Of a stretch of 64,000 nucleotides of DNA, positions 1-8,441 are shown one piece after another. Positions within the stretch are counted from its first letter, which is position 1. Each line of letters opens with the position of its first letter. A program made the translations under genes and the position numbers. The notes below the pieces were generated by a model that saw only the letters and a program-made list of their open reading frames with translations, searched no databases and had not been told where the DNA came from. The stretch is from Nocardioides sp. (GTDB taxonomy: Bacteria > Actinomycetota > Actinomycetes > Propionibacteriales > Nocardioidaceae): assembly GCF_030019515.1 (NCBI RefSeq), contig NZ_JASEEQ010000001.1, positions 124,001 through 188,000 on the forward strand, read 5' to 3'.

Positions 1-493
1 CGGCGCGGGCACCGACACCGGCCTCGACGCGGTCCAGGACTACACGCTCTCCTTCGTCGGTGAGCCGCACCCGCAGCAGGGCTACCACGTGCGGCTGACC
101 GTGGCGACGCCGCGCTCGCAGGGCAACGACACCAAGACGAAGGTCTTCTGGGTCGAGCCGTGTGCGGCGACGGCAACCGGCTCCGAGACCGGTGACGTCG
201 CACCGGGCGGGGGCCGCGGCACGCTGTCGAACGGGACCCGGGCCAACGGCGACCGGGGCACCGGCGCGAGTGTCGACCAAGGCGTCCTCGGCGAGATGTT
301 CACCGCCGGGAGCGCCGCGCCTGTCGCCGGAGCGGCCGCCGCGGACGAGTCGGCGGTCCCGACCGCCGTGGACGCCGGCGAGGACTCGATGCTCCCGGCG
401 TGGGCGCAGGACCCGCTCCCGCTGACGCTGGTCTCGTTCGCTCTCGTACTGGCGGGTGCCGGCATCGTGCTGCGGAACCGGTCCCGTGCCTGA
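1..493 (+). CDS. C-terminal part of a membrane-anchored surface protein (partial)
   Basis: The reading frame is open from the window edge (codons in phase with base 2) to a TGA at 491-493, so the start lies outside. The visible 163 residues look like an extracellular domain with one Cys, then a low-complexity Gly/Ala/Thr/Asn linker, then a hydrophobic segment (LTLVSFALVLAGAGIVL) and a short basic tail (RNRSRA). This is the layout of a C-terminally anchored surface protein. A sortase gene follows 32 bases downstream, which suggests sortase-linked anchoring, but no LPxTG-like motif is seen before the hydrophobic segment. The function of the domain is not recognised. Confidence 0.7.
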   Translation, partial: GAGTDTGLDAVQDYTLSFVGEPHPQQGYHVRLTVATPRSQGNDTKTKVFWVEPCAATATGSETGDVAPGGGRGTLSNGTRANGDRGTGASVDQGVLGEMFTAGSAAPVAGAAAADESAVPTAVDAGEDSMLPAWAQDPLPLTLVSFALVLAGAGIVLRNRSRA

Positions 494-525
494 CCCTGTC
501 CGGGTCGTGCCGACCATGTCTGGTC

Positions 526-1167
526 ATGCCTGAGGCCGGAACGCGGAGGGCGCCCACCCGCCGCCACCCCGGGTGGGTGGCGGCGGTCGGCCTCGCGCTG
601 GTAGCCGTCGGCGCCACCCTGTGGTGGGCGCAGTCGACGCGCACCCAGGCGTTGACCGCCGACCCGGGCGGTCGTGCCGCGGGCGCGCCCTCCGCCGGCT
701 CCCCGGCCGAGCCGGTGCTCGCGCGCCGGGAGCCCGGGGCGCCGCAGCGGGTCCGGATCCCGGCACTGCGGGTGGACGCGCCGGTGCTCCCGGTGCGGGC
801 ACCCGGGCGGACCCTGGTACCGCCCAGCGACCCGCAACGGCTCGGCTGGTGGGCGGACGGCGCGAAGCCGGGCGCGACCACCGGCAGTGCGCTGGTCGCG
901 GGCCACACCGTCCACGACGGCGGGGGCGCGCTCGACCACCTGGAGGACCTCGAGCGGGGCGACCGCGTCGTCGTCCGCACCGACAAGAGCACGATCCGGT
1001 ACGACGTGCGACGCGTCCACGTCTACAGCAAGGGGTCGCTCGCCGAGCACGCCACCACGCTGTTCAGCCAGCGGGTGCCGGGACGCCTGGTCCTGATCAC
1101 CTGCGAGGACTGGGACGGCGAGCGCTACCTGAGCAACGTCGTCGTCACCGCGACACCGGTGGCGTAG
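526..1167 (+). CDS. class F sortase
   Basis: This 213-residue transpeptidase should attach surface proteins or act on the cell envelope outside the membrane. There is one N-terminal membrane segment (residues 17-35), a Pro/Ala-rich linker, then the sortase domain. The catalytic residues are His127 (VAGHTVHDGG), Cys193 (LVLITCEDWDG) and Arg200. Length, topology and the ITC motif fit the actinobacterial class F type. I chose ATG 526 because it directly precedes the membrane segment; the frame is open further upstream. The gene upstream encodes a membrane-anchored protein that may be its substrate. The 3' end overlaps the convergent DUF2238-like gene by 23 bases. Confidence 0.85.
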   Translation: MPEAGTRRAPTRRHPGWVAAVGLALVAVGATLWWAQSTRTQALTADPGGRAAGAPSAGSPAEPVLARREPGAPQRVRIPALRVDAPVLPVRAPGRTLVPPSDPQRLGWWADGAKPGATTGSALVAGHTVHDGGGALDHLEDLERGDRVVVRTDKSTIRYDVRRVHVYSKGSLAEHATTLFSQRVPGRLVLITCEDWDGERYLSNVVVTATPVA

Positions 1168-1756
1168 CCGAGGCTCGCGACGCGCGGGCGACGACGAGAC
1201 CCGCGACCAGGGCGCCGAGGGTGCCGAGGGTCTCGTCGCCCAGGGTGTCCTCGTAGGCGGTGTCGATCTCGGTCCCGTGCCGGATGAACGTGTACCACTC
1301 GCCGAGCTCCCACCCGATGGCGAGGACGGCGCCGAGGCCGGTCACGAGCACCACCACCGCCCAGGCCGGCCGCACCCGCCGGCACAGGATCAGCCCGAGA
1401 CCCGTGAGCAGCAGCGCCCAGTTCGCGAAGTGGTTGAGGTCGTCCCACCACCCGATCGCGTCGTACAGGTCGAGGCTGTTGCCGGTGACGTCGACCAGGA
1501 ACGGGAGCATCACCAGCGTGAAGGCGCCGTACGGCGCATTCTCACGGGTCGACCCGCGGCGCCGCGCCACCAGGACCCAGAGGGCCGGCGTGAGCAGCAT
1601 CAGCAGGGGGTAGGCGACCAGCCGCGCCCCGAACGCCTTGTCGGCGAACCGGTCGATGCCCGGCACCCACTCGGCCACGGCGAGCTGGGCGACCGTCAGG
1701 ACCAGGACGAGCGCGGGCAGCCAGGACGGACAGCGACGGATCGGCACGGGGGCCAT
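1145..1756 (-). CDS. DUF2238/YjdF-like integral membrane protein
   Basis: A 203-residue protein with about five or six hydrophobic segments and a conserved polar core: WDDLNHFANW around residue 100, then WELGEWY and a GTEIDTAYEDTLGD stretch near residues 150-175. These acidic/His motifs match the YjdF/DUF2238 family of inner-membrane proteins, whose biochemical role is not established. It converges with the sortase gene, with 3' ends overlapping by 23 bases. The ATG at 1756 has no clear Shine-Dalgarno sequence. Confidence 0.7.
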   Translation of the reverse strand: MAPVPIRRCPSWLPALVLVLTVAQLAVAEWVPGIDRFADKAFGARLVAYPLLMLLTPALWVLVARRRGSTRENAPYGAFTLVMLPFLVDVTGNSLDLYDAIGWWDDLNHFANWALLLTGLGLILCRRVRPAWAVVVLVTGLGAVLAIGWELGEWYTFIRHGTEIDTAYEDTLGDETLGTLGALVAGLVVARASRASATPPVSR

Positions 1757-1841
1757 GGTGGCAGGGGATCCCGGAATACCCCGCGCGCCGGTCCGGTTGA
1801 GTACATAGTTCGACTTTCAACCACATGACCTGAGGAGTGAA

Positions 1842-2972
1842 GTGGCCATGCAGTTCGGGATCTTCTCCGTCGGCGACGTCACGGCGGACCCCACCACCGG
1901 ACGCACGCCGACCGAGCACGAGCGGATCAAGGCGCAGGTGGAGATCGCGAAGAAGGCCGAGGAGGTCGGCCTGGACGTGGTCGCGGTCGGCCAGCACCAC
2001 AACCCGCCGTTCGTCGCCTCCTCGCCGACCACGACGATGGCCTACATCGCCGCCCAGACCGAGCGGATCGTCCTCTCGACCTCGACGACGCTGATCACGA
2101 CCACGGACCCGGTGCGGATCGCCGAGGACTACGGCACCCTCCAGCACCTCACCGACGGCCGGATGGACCTGATGCTCGGTCGCGGCAACACCGGACCCGT
2201 CTACCCCTGGTTCGGCAAGGACATCCGCGAGGGCGTCAACCTGGCCATCGAGAACTACGCGCTGCTGCACCGGCTCTGGCACGAGGACGTCGTGAGCTGG
2301 GAGGGCCGGTTCCGCACACCGCTCCAGGGCTTCACCTCGACGCCACGGCCGCTCGACGGCGTAGCGCCGTTCGTCTGGCACGGCTCGATCCGCACCCCCG
2401 AGATCGCCGAGCAGGCGGCGTACTACGGCGACGGGTTCTTCTCCAACCACATCTTCTGGCCGGCCTCCCACACCAAGCAGATGGTCGCGCTCTACCGGCG
2501 CCGCTACGAGCACTACGGCCACGGCACCGCCGCGCAGGCGATCGTCGGCCTCGGCGGCCAGTTCTTCATGCGCCGGAACAGCCAGGACGCCGTGCGTGAG
2601 TTCCGTCCGTACTTCGACAACGCGCCCGTGTACGGCCACGGCCCGTCGCTGGAGGAGTTCACCGCGCAGACCCCGCTGACCGTCGGCTCCACCCAGCAGG
2701 TGCTCGAGCGCACGCTGGGCTTCCGCGAGTACGTCGGCGACTACCAGCGCCAGCTGTTCCTCCTCGACCACGCCGGCCTCCCGACGAAGATCGTCCTCGA
2801 GCAGCTCGACCTGCTCGGGGAGATCCTGCCGGACCTGCGGGCGGGCTTCGCGGAGGGCCGCCCGGCGGACGTTCCGGACGCGCCCAACCACGCCGCGCTG
2901 GTCGCCGCTGCCGGCGGGCCCCACGACTCGACGCTGCACGCGGTCGACGACGTCACCGGGATCTCGGTATGA
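1842..2972 (+). CDS. LLM-class flavin-dependent oxidoreductase (CE1758-like)
   Basis: A 376-residue luciferase-like monooxygenase. These enzymes use reduced FMN and oxygen on small organic substrates; the substrate here is unknown. The family TIM-barrel features are visible: MQFGIFSVGD at the N-terminus, a histidine-rich active-site loop (AVGQHHNPP), RIAEDYGTLQHLTDGR, and GRGNTGP. The next gene, a predicted FMN reductase, overlaps it by 4 bases, so the pair probably forms a two-component monooxygenase as in the corynebacterial CE1758/CE1759 pairs. The start is GTG 1842 or ATG 1848; the GAGGAG at 1832-1837 suits ATG 1848 slightly better. Upstream, GTTGA at 1796-1800 and TCAAC at 1817-1821 form a weak dyad that could be an operator. 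Confidence 0.88.
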   Translation: MAMQFGIFSVGDVTADPTTGRTPTEHERIKAQVEIAKKAEEVGLDVVAVGQHHNPPFVASSPTTTMAYIAAQTERIVLSTSTTLITTTDPVRIAEDYGTLQHLTDGRMDLMLGRGNTGPVYPWFGKDIREGVNLAIENYALLHRLWHEDVVSWEGRFRTPLQGFTSTPRPLDGVAPFVWHGSIRTPEIAEQAAYYGDGFFSNHIFWPASHTKQMVALYRRRYEHYGHGTAAQAIVGLGGQFFMRRNSQDAVREFRPYFDNAPVYGHGPSLEEFTAQTPLTVGSTQQVLERTLGFREYVGDYQRQLFLLDHAGLPTKIVLEQLDLLGEILPDLRAGFAEGRPADVPDAPNHAALVAAAGGPHDSTLHAVDDVTGISV

Positions 2973-3568
2973 GCACCCGACTGGTCGTCGTCAGCGCCGG
3001 ACTGAGCGTGCCGTCCTCCACCCGGCTCCTGGCCGACCGGCTCGCGTACGCGGCCGTGGCGGCCCTGCACGAGCCGGTCGAGGTGGACGCGATCGAGCTG
3101 CGCCCCCTGGCGCACGGACTGGCTGACAACCTGCTCACCGGCTTCGCGTCGGGCGAGCTGGCCGCGGCGATCGACACGGTCCGCCGCGCCGACGCCCTGA
3201 TCGTCGTGACGCCGGTGTTCTCCGCGTCGTACAGCGGCCTGTTCAAGACGTTCTTCGACGTGCTCGACAGCGACGTGCTGGACGGGATGCCGGTGCTGGT
3301 CGCGGCGACGGCGGGCACCGCCCGGCACTCGCTGGTGCTCGAGCACGCCCTCCGGCCGCTGTTCACCTACCTGCACGCCGTCGTCGTCCCGACCGCGGTC
3401 TTCGCCGCCAGCGAGGACTTCGGCGCGCCCGGGCTGGAGGCCCGGATCGAGCGCGCGGCCGGCGAGCTGGCCGCGCTCCTCACCGGTGCGCCGCGCCGGC
3501 GGGCACGCACGCTCGAAGAGGAGTTCGCGGACCCGACGCCGTTCGAGGAGCTGCTCCGCGGCGCCTGA
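2969..3568 (+). CDS. NADPH-dependent FMN reductase (CE1759-like)
   Basis: A 199-residue flavodoxin-fold protein. The N-terminal phosphate-binding loop (VVSAGLSVPSSTRLLADR) and the TPVFSASYSGLFKTFFD segment around residues 75-92 are typical of NADPH-dependent FMN reductases. Its job is most likely to supply reduced FMN to the preceding monooxygenase. The start overlaps the stop of that gene (ATGA, 2969-2972), implying translational coupling. The C-terminal 30 residues are a charged extension (RRRARTLEEEF). Confidence 0.88.
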   Translation: MSTRLVVVSAGLSVPSSTRLLADRLAYAAVAALHEPVEVDAIELRPLAHGLADNLLTGFASGELAAAIDTVRRADALIVVTPVFSASYSGLFKTFFDVLDSDVLDGMPVLVAATAGTARHSLVLEHALRPLFTYLHAVVVPTAVFAASEDFGAPGLEARIERAAGELAALLTGAPRRRARTLEEEFADPTPFEELLRGA

Positions 3569-3595
3569 GGGCGGCCGCGCCGGACGACCGGCCGG

Positions 3596-4123
3596 TCAGT
3601 GCTGGTAGGTGCCGTGCAGGATGGCCCGGCCCGCCGTCTTGAACGCGAGGTTGAACGACACGACCGCGGGTGAGGCGTCGGAGTCGACGCCCAGGGAGTC
3701 CTCCTGCACCGCGTGCACCACGAAGAAGTAGCGGTGCACCTGGTCGCCCTGCGGGGGAGCCGCCCCCATGAACGCCTTGGAGCCGCCGTCGTTGCGGCAC
3801 ATGAACGCACCACCCGGGAGGTCAGCCCCCTCCGCACCCGCCCCCGCGTCGAGGGACGTCACGTCGGCGGGCAGGTCGACGAGCACCCAGTGCCAGAAGC
3901 CGCTCGGCGTCGGCGCGTCGGGGTCGAAGCAGGTGACCGTGTAGCTCCTCGCGCCCTCCGGAGCACCCTCCCAGGAGAGCTGGGGCGAGGTGTTCCCGGC
4001 CGCCGCGACCTGGTCGTCCTTCAACGGCCGGCCGTCGGTGACGTCCGCGCTGGTCACCGTGAACGACGGGGCGGCGGGGAGCAGGTCGTACGGGTTCGGG
4101 CTGACGGGCCGGTCGAGGCTCAT
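3596..4123 (-). CDS. YbhB/YbcL-family PEBP-like protein
   Basis: A 175-residue member of the phosphatidylethanolamine-binding / Raf kinase inhibitor-like family. Diagnostic motifs are [17 protein letters not shown] (residues 65-81) and [10 protein letters not shown] near residue 130, which build the anion-binding pocket. Bacterial members are cytosolic proteins of unsettled function. There is no signal peptide. ATG 4123 is preceded by AGGAG on the minus strand. It converges with the FMN reductase gene, with 27 bases between the stops. Confidence 0.88.
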   Translation of the reverse strand: MSLDRPVSPNPYDLLPAAPSFTVTSADVTDGRPLKDDQVAAAGNTSPQLSWEGAPEGARSYTVTCFDPDAPTPSGFWHWVLVDLPADVTSLDAGAGAEGADLPGGAFMCRNDGGSKAFMGAAPPQGDQVHRYFFVVHAVQEDSLGVDSDASPAVVSFNLAFKTAGRAILHGTYQH

Positions 4124-4224
4124 GACGCTCCTACTGATAGCTCAGGGTCCGGGACGCCCTCAACGTAGTCCGGTGGCTGAACGCGCGCCACGGCCGGCGG
4201 GGCCGGGGCGGCGATGATGTCCGG

Positions 4225-5448
4225 ATGGACGAGTACACGACGTACCCCTCGGGGTTGCGGCTGTCCGGACGCCGGGTCGTGGTGGTCGGCGGCGGGCAGG
4301 TCGCCCAGCGCCGGGTGCCGCACCTGATCGCCGCCGGTGCCGACGTGCACGTGGTGAGCCCCCAGGTGACCCCGGCGATCGAGGGCATGGTCGGCTCGGC
4401 CGAGGTGACCTGGCACCGGCGCGGCTTCGAGGAGACCGATCTCGACGAGGCGTGGTACGTCGTCGCCGCGACCGATGACCGCGCGGTCAACGAGCAGGTG
4501 TCGGACGCGGCCGAGGCGCGCCGGGTGTTCTGCGTGCGGTCCGACGACGCGACCCGCGCGACCGCCTGGACCCCGGCGGTCGGCCGGCACGCGGGCGTCA
4601 CCGTCGCCGTGCTCGGCCAGCGCGAGCCGCGACGCTCCGCCGCCGTGCGCGACGAGATCCTCGAGGGGCTGCGCGAGGGCACGATCGTGGCCCGGCACCA
4701 GCGGGACCGCAGCGCCGGTGTGGTGCTCGTCGGCGGCGGCCCGGGCGACCCGGAGCTGATGACGGTCGCCGGTCGCCGGGCGCTGGTCGAGGCGGACGTG
4801 GTCGTCGCGGACCGGCTGGCGCCGCGCGAGCTGCTCGGCGAGCTGCCCGCCGACGTCGAGCTGATCGACGTCGCGAAGCTGCCCCGCGGCCGGTCGGCCC
4901 GGCAGGAGGAGATCAACCGGGTCATCGTCGAGCGCGCCCTGGCGGGCAAGCGGGTGGTCCGCTTCAAGGGGGGCGACAGCTTCGTCTTCGGCCGCGGGTT
5001 CGAGGAGGTGATCGCGTGCCGCGAGGCGGGCGTGCCGGTGACGGTCGTGCCCGGACTGACCAGCTCGGTCGCCGTACCCGCCGTCGCCGGGATCCCGGTG
5101 ACGCACCGCGGCGTCGCGCACGAGCTCACCATCGTGTCCGGGCACCTGCCGCCCGGGCACGCGGAGTCGCAGGTCAACTGGGCCGCGATCGGCGCGCTGA
5201 GCGGGACCGTCGTGCTGATGATGGCGGTGGAGAACGCGCCCCGGATCGCAACGGCCCTGGTGGCCGGCGGGCGTGCGGGCTCGACGCCGGTGGCCGTCGT
5301 CTGCGAGGGGACGATGCCGGGGGAGCGCACCGTCCTCGCCACGCTCGACACCCTGCCCGCGCGACTCGAGGAGGAATCCGTGCGGCCGCCCGCGGTGATC
5401 GTGGTCGGCGAGGTGGTGCGGGTCGCCCATCCGCGACACTTTGCGTGA
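4225..5448 (+). CDS. cysG: siroheme synthase: uroporphyrinogen-III methyltransferase fused to precorrin-2 dehydrogenase
   Basis: A 407-residue fusion enzyme of siroheme biosynthesis. Residues 1-150 form an NAD-binding precorrin-2 dehydrogenase domain (VVVVGGGQVAQRRVPHLIAAG, with the GGGQVA nucleotide loop). Residues about 165-400 form the SAM-dependent uroporphyrinogen-III C-methyltransferase (VLVGGGPGDPELMTVAGRRA, then RFKGGDSFVFGRG and VVPGLTSSVAVPA). Siroheme serves sulfite and nitrite reductases. The length is shorter than the enterobacterial CysG, as in other actinobacteria, so chelatase activity is uncertain. The stop codon overlaps the next start by one base (TGATG), forming a two-gene operon with the RNA methyltransferase. 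Confidence 0.9.
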   Translation: MDEYTTYPSGLRLSGRRVVVVGGGQVAQRRVPHLIAAGADVHVVSPQVTPAIEGMVGSAEVTWHRRGFEETDLDEAWYVVAATDDRAVNEQVSDAAEARRVFCVRSDDATRATAWTPAVGRHAGVTVAVLGQREPRRSAAVRDEILEGLREGTIVARHQRDRSAGVVLVGGGPGDPELMTVAGRRALVEADVVVADRLAPRELLGELPADVELIDVAKLPRGRSARQEEINRVIVERALAGKRVVRFKGGDSFVFGRGFEEVIACREAGVPVTVVPGLTSSVAVPAVAGIPVTHRGVAHELTIVSGHLPPGHAESQVNWAAIGALSGTVVLMMAVENAPRIATALVAGGRAGSTPVAVVCEGTMPGERTVLATLDTLPARLEEESVRPPAVIVVGEVVRVAHPRHFA

Positions 5449-6251
5449 TGGCCACCCAGCTCGAGATCTCCGACCCGACCGACCCGCGCCTCGCCGACTA
5501 CCGCGACCTGCGCGACGTCGAGCTGCGCAAGCACCTCGAGGCCACCCACGGGCTGTTCCTCGCCGAGGGCGAGAAGGTGGTGCGACGCTCGGTCGAGGCG
5601 GGGTTCGCCCCGCGGTCCTTCCTGATGGCGCCGCGCTGGCTCGAGGGCCTCGCCGACGTCCTCGACCGCTCCGACGCGCCGTGCTACGTCGTCTCCGAGG
5701 CGCTCGCCGAGGAGGTGACCGGCTTCCACGTCCACCGCGGCGCGCTGGCCTCGCTCGAGCGCCGGCCGCTGCCGTCGGTCGACTCCGTGCTGGCCGGCGC
5801 CCGGTCGGTCCTGGTGCTGGAGGACGTCGTCGACCACACCAACGTGGGCGCGATCTTCCGCTCCGGCGCCGCCCTGGGGTTCGACGCCGTCCTGCTCGCG
5901 CCGCGGTGCGCCGACCCGCTGTACCGGCGGTCGATCAAGGTGGCGATGGGCGCGGTGTTCGCGGTGCCGTGGACCCGGCTGCCGGACTGGTACGACGCGC
6001 TCCCGTCCCTCTCCGGCGCGGGGTTCACCACCGTGGCGCTCACGCTCGCCCCCGACGCCGTGCCGATCGAGGCCGCCGTCAGCGGGCTGGACAAGGTCGC
6101 GCTGGTGCTCGGCTCGGAGGGCCACGGCCTCTCCGCGCGCTGGGAGGAGGCGGCGGACCGGCGGGGGATCATCCCGATGCGCGAAGGCATCGACTCGCTC
6201 AACGTCGCCGCCGCCACGGCCGTCGCCTGCTACATCGCCGCCCGGCGCTGA
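5448..6251 (+). CDS. TrmH/SpoU-family RNA 2'-O-methyltransferase
   Basis: A 267-residue SPOUT methyltransferase acting on rRNA or tRNA; the exact target nucleotide cannot be read from sequence. An N-terminal substrate-binding region (residues 1-105) precedes the knotted SAM domain, where all three SpoU motifs are present: NVGAIFRSGAALG, VALVLGSEGHGLS and MREGIDSLNVAAATAVACY. The reading frame is open far upstream but ATG 5448 overlaps the cysG stop and fits the family N-terminus. A 63-bp dispersed element starts 34 bases after the stop. Confidence 0.88.
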   Translation: MATQLEISDPTDPRLADYRDLRDVELRKHLEATHGLFLAEGEKVVRRSVEAGFAPRSFLMAPRWLEGLADVLDRSDAPCYVVSEALAEEVTGFHVHRGALASLERRPLPSVDSVLAGARSVLVLEDVVDHTNVGAIFRSGAALGFDAVLLAPRCADPLYRRSIKVAMGAVFAVPWTRLPDWYDALPSLSGAGFTTVALTLAPDAVPIEAAVSGLDKVALVLGSEGHGLSARWEEAADRRGIIPMREGIDSLNVAAATAVACYIAARR

Positions 6252-6284
6252 CCCGGCGCTGACCCGGCGCGCGCCGGAACGGCG

Positions 6285-6347
6285 TGCGGTTTGGTCACCA
6301 ACGACATCCTGGCGCGGCCCGGATCCGCCGTTGGTGACCAAACCGCA
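6285..6347. repeat. 63-bp bipartite inverted repeat, copy 1
   Basis: Left half 6285-6306, 19-bp spacer 6307-6325, right half 6326-6347. The two halves are inverted copies of each other, with 19 outer-to-inner bases pairing perfectly (6285-6303 against 6329-6347). Core GTTTGGTCACCAAC on the left, GTTGGTGACCAAAC on the right. It lies between two convergent genes, 34 bases after the methyltransferase stop and 40 bases from the def stop. Confidence 0.95.
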
Positions 6348-6386
6348 ACGCCCCCGCGCTGCCGGCGGGCGGCGCAGGGACCCGCC

Positions 6387-6986
6387 TCAGTCGGCCGGCC
6401 ACTCCGGCGGATAGTCCTCGACCGCGCGGTCGTGCTCCTTCTGCAGCCGCTTGCGCAGCTTGGTGGAGAGCCGGTCGCCGAAGACGGTGCCGCGGGTGTG
6501 GTCGGTCTCGTGCTGGAGGCAGCGCGCGAGCAGCCCGTCACCGGAGAAGGCGACCGGCTCGCCATCCAGGCCGGTCCCGATGACCGAGGCCTGGTCGGGC
6601 CGGGCGCACTCGACGTACGCACCGGGGAAGGACAGGCAGCCCTCCTCGGACTCGTCGAGCTGGCGCTCGCGGCCCTCGGGGAGGCCCAGCTGCGGGTTGC
6701 ACACGACGCCCACCGTGTGCCGACCGGAGTCGTCGGGGCAGTCGAAGACGAACATCGCCAGATCGACGCCGATCTGGCAGGCGGCCAGGCCCACCCCGTC
6801 AGCGGCGTACATGGTCGCGACCATGTCGGCCGCCAGGGCGCGCAGCCCCTCGTCGTACGTCGTGACCGGCTGCTGGGTCCGGTGCATCACCGGCGCGCCC
6901 CACCGGGTGATCGGCCGCACGGTGCCGCCCGCCGGCAACGTGCCGTGCGGGGCGCGCGGCGGTTCCTGGTCGTCTGGGGAAGGCAT
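6387..6986 (-). CDS. def: peptide deformylase
   Basis: A 199-residue metalloenzyme that removes the N-formyl group from nascent proteins in the cytoplasm. All three signature motifs are present: GVGLAACQIG (the GxGxAAxQ motif), EGCLSFP with the metal-binding Cys, and QHETDH with the two metal-binding His and the catalytic Glu. An N-terminal extension of about 20 residues and a charged C-terminal tail resemble other actinobacterial enzymes. The ATG at 6986 lies 7 bases from a TACGCT hexamer, which suggests a leaderless mRNA. Confidence 0.95.
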   Translation of the reverse strand: MPSPDDQEPPRAPHGTLPAGGTVRPITRWGAPVMHRTQQPVTTYDEGLRALAADMVATMYAADGVGLAACQIGVDLAMFVFDCPDDSGRHTVGVVCNPQLGLPEGRERQLDESEEGCLSFPGAYVECARPDQASVIGTGLDGEPVAFSGDGLLARCLQHETDHTRGTVFGDRLSTKLRKRLQKEHDRAVEDYPPEWPAD

Positions 6987-6993
6987 GGGGAGC

Positions 6994-6999
6994 AGCGTA
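6994..6999 (-). promoter_or_regulatory. leaderless-type -10 box for def
   Basis: TACGCT on the minus strand, 7 bases before the ATG. The spacing places transcription start at or beside the start codon. Confidence 0.55.
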
Positions 7000-7042
7000 G
7001 CCAGCGTGTGACCCGACGCACGCAGCCACCTGTAGCGTGAGG

Positions 7043-7059
7043 TGTAACTCCGAGTTACA
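7043..7059. promoter_or_regulatory. palindromic operator candidate over the acyl-CoA dehydrogenase promoter
   Basis: TGTAACT-CCG-AGTTACA, a perfect 7+3+7 dyad. It overlaps the -10 box at 7056-7061, so a bound protein would block transcription. The shape suits a TetR-type regulator, but no regulator gene is adjacent. Confidence 0.6.
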
Positions 7060-7061
7060 TT
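7056..7061 (+). promoter_or_regulatory. leaderless-type -10 box for the acyl-CoA dehydrogenase operon
   Basis: TACATT, six bases before ATG 7068. It overlaps the right arm of the 7043-7059 palindrome. Confidence 0.55.
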
Positions 7062-7067
7062 AACCGC

Positions 7068-8441
7068 ATGTCTCCATCATCCAAGGTCTGGAACCTCCGG
7101 CCCGGCGGCCGGCACGGGTTGTCCTCGAAGGAGACCCGCGACCCGATCGGGTACGCCGTCGCCGCCCTGAGCCGGCTCGCGCAGAGCGACGTGCTGGACC
7201 GGCTGGGACTGCGCAAGCAGGCCGAGCGTGGCGTCTTCACCGCGACCCGCACGGGCTTCCGCACCGCGACCGCCGCGAGCCGGCAGTTCGCCCGGGCCGG
7301 GACGTCCGGGGCAGCAGGCACCCGGCCGGCGCCCGCTGCGGGAGCTGGCGTCTTCGACCTGACTCCGACCGAGGACGAGCAGATGCTCGTCGACGTCGTC
7401 ACCGAGCTCGCCGACGAGGTGCTCCGGCCGGCGGCCGCCGAGGCGGACGAGACCTGCACCGCCCCCGAGGCGGTGCTCAAGGCGGGCCTCGAGGTGGGAC
7501 TGCCGATCCTCGGCGTGCCGGAGTCGCTCGGCGGGATCTCCGAGGAGCGCTCGGCGGTCGCCGGCACCCTGGTGGCCGAGGCGCTCGCGCGCGGCGACCT
7601 CGGCCTCGCCGTCGCGTCCCTCGCGCCCGGCTCGGTCGCCACCGCGCTGGGCCTGTGGGGCACCGACGCGCAGCAGCAGACCTACCTGCCCGCCTTCACC
7701 GGCGACGCGGTCCCCGCCGCGGCGATCGCACTGACCGAGCCGACCGTCCTCTTCGACCCCCTCGCGCCGACGACCACCGCCGAGCGGACCGACGACGGCT
7801 TCGTGCTCAACGGCGTGAAGTCCGCGGTGCCGCGCGGTGCCGACGCCGAGCTGTTCGTCGTCGGCGCCCGGCTCGACGGCGCACCCGTGCTGTTCCTCGT
7901 CGATTCGAGCACGCCCGGCCTCGAGGTGGTGGCCGACCCGGCGATGGGGGTGCGCGCCGCCGGGCTGACCCGGCTCGTCCTCACCGACGTGGCGCTGCCC
8001 TCCGACGCGGTGCTCGGGGCGTCCGACGGATCGACGTACGCCGAGTGCGTCCGCCTCGCCCGCCTCGCCTGGTGTGCCCTCGCGGTCGGCACCGGCCAGG
8101 CGGTGCTCGACTACGTCACGCCGTACGTCAAGGAGCGCCAGGCGTTCGGGGAACCCGTGGCGCACCGCCAGTCGGTCGCGTTCATGGTCGCCAACATCGC
8201 GATCGAGCTGCAGGCGATGCGGCTGCTGACCTGGAAGGCCGCCGCACGTGCCGCCGCCGGCAAGGACTTCGCGCGCGAGGTGGCCCTCGCCCGCCGGCTG
8301 TGCGCCGAGAAGGGCATGCAGATCGGCAACGACGGAGTCCAGCTGCTCGGCGGCCACGGCTACGTCAAGGAACACCCGGTGGAGCGCTGGTACCGCGACC
8401 TCCGGGCCATCGGTGTCATGGAAGGCGCGGTGCTCGTGTAA
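7068..8441 (+). CDS. acyl-CoA dehydrogenase with N-terminal extension
   Basis: A 457-residue flavoprotein of fatty acid or related acyl-CoA beta-oxidation. The catalytic core begins near residue 95 (FDLTPTEDEQMLVDVV) after an unusual basic extension (residues 1-90). The core has the usual middle-domain and C-terminal helical features, including RQAFGEPVAHRQSVAFMVA and LLGGHGYVKEHPVERWYRD near the end. The TEPT segment (ALTEPTVLFDPLAPTT) is the loosely conserved middle-domain signature. Its TAA overlaps the next ATG by one base, so it is coupled to a second dehydrogenase, and the two may form a heteromer as actinobacterial FadE pairs do. A palindrome overlaps the promoter. Confidence 0.88.
   Translation: MSPSSKVWNLRPGGRHGLSSKETRDPIGYAVAALSRLAQSDVLDRLGLRKQAERGVFTATRTGFRTATAASRQFARAGTSGAAGTRPAPAAGAGVFDLTPTEDEQMLVDVVTELADEVLRPAAAEADETCTAPEAVLKAGLEVGLPILGVPESLGGISEERSAVAGTLVAEALARGDLGLAVASLAPGSVATALGLWGTDAQQQTYLPAFTGDAVPAAAIALTEPTVLFDPLAPTTTAERTDDGFVLNGVKSAVPRGADAELFVVGARLDGAPVLFLVDSSTPGLEVVADPAMGVRAAGLTRLVLTDVALPSDAVLGASDGSTYAECVRLARLAWCALAVGTGQAVLDYVTPYVKERQAFGEPVAHRQSVAFMVANIAIELQAMRLLTWKAAARAAAGKDFAREVALARRLCAEKGMQIGNDGVQLLGGHGYVKEHPVERWYRDLRAIGVMEGAVLV

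Noticed and set aside
6241-6271. Short tandem repeat CCCGGCGCTGA after the methyltransferase gene
   Set aside because: Only two and a half copies, partly within the stop region; too short and GC-rich to be called a meaningful repeat.
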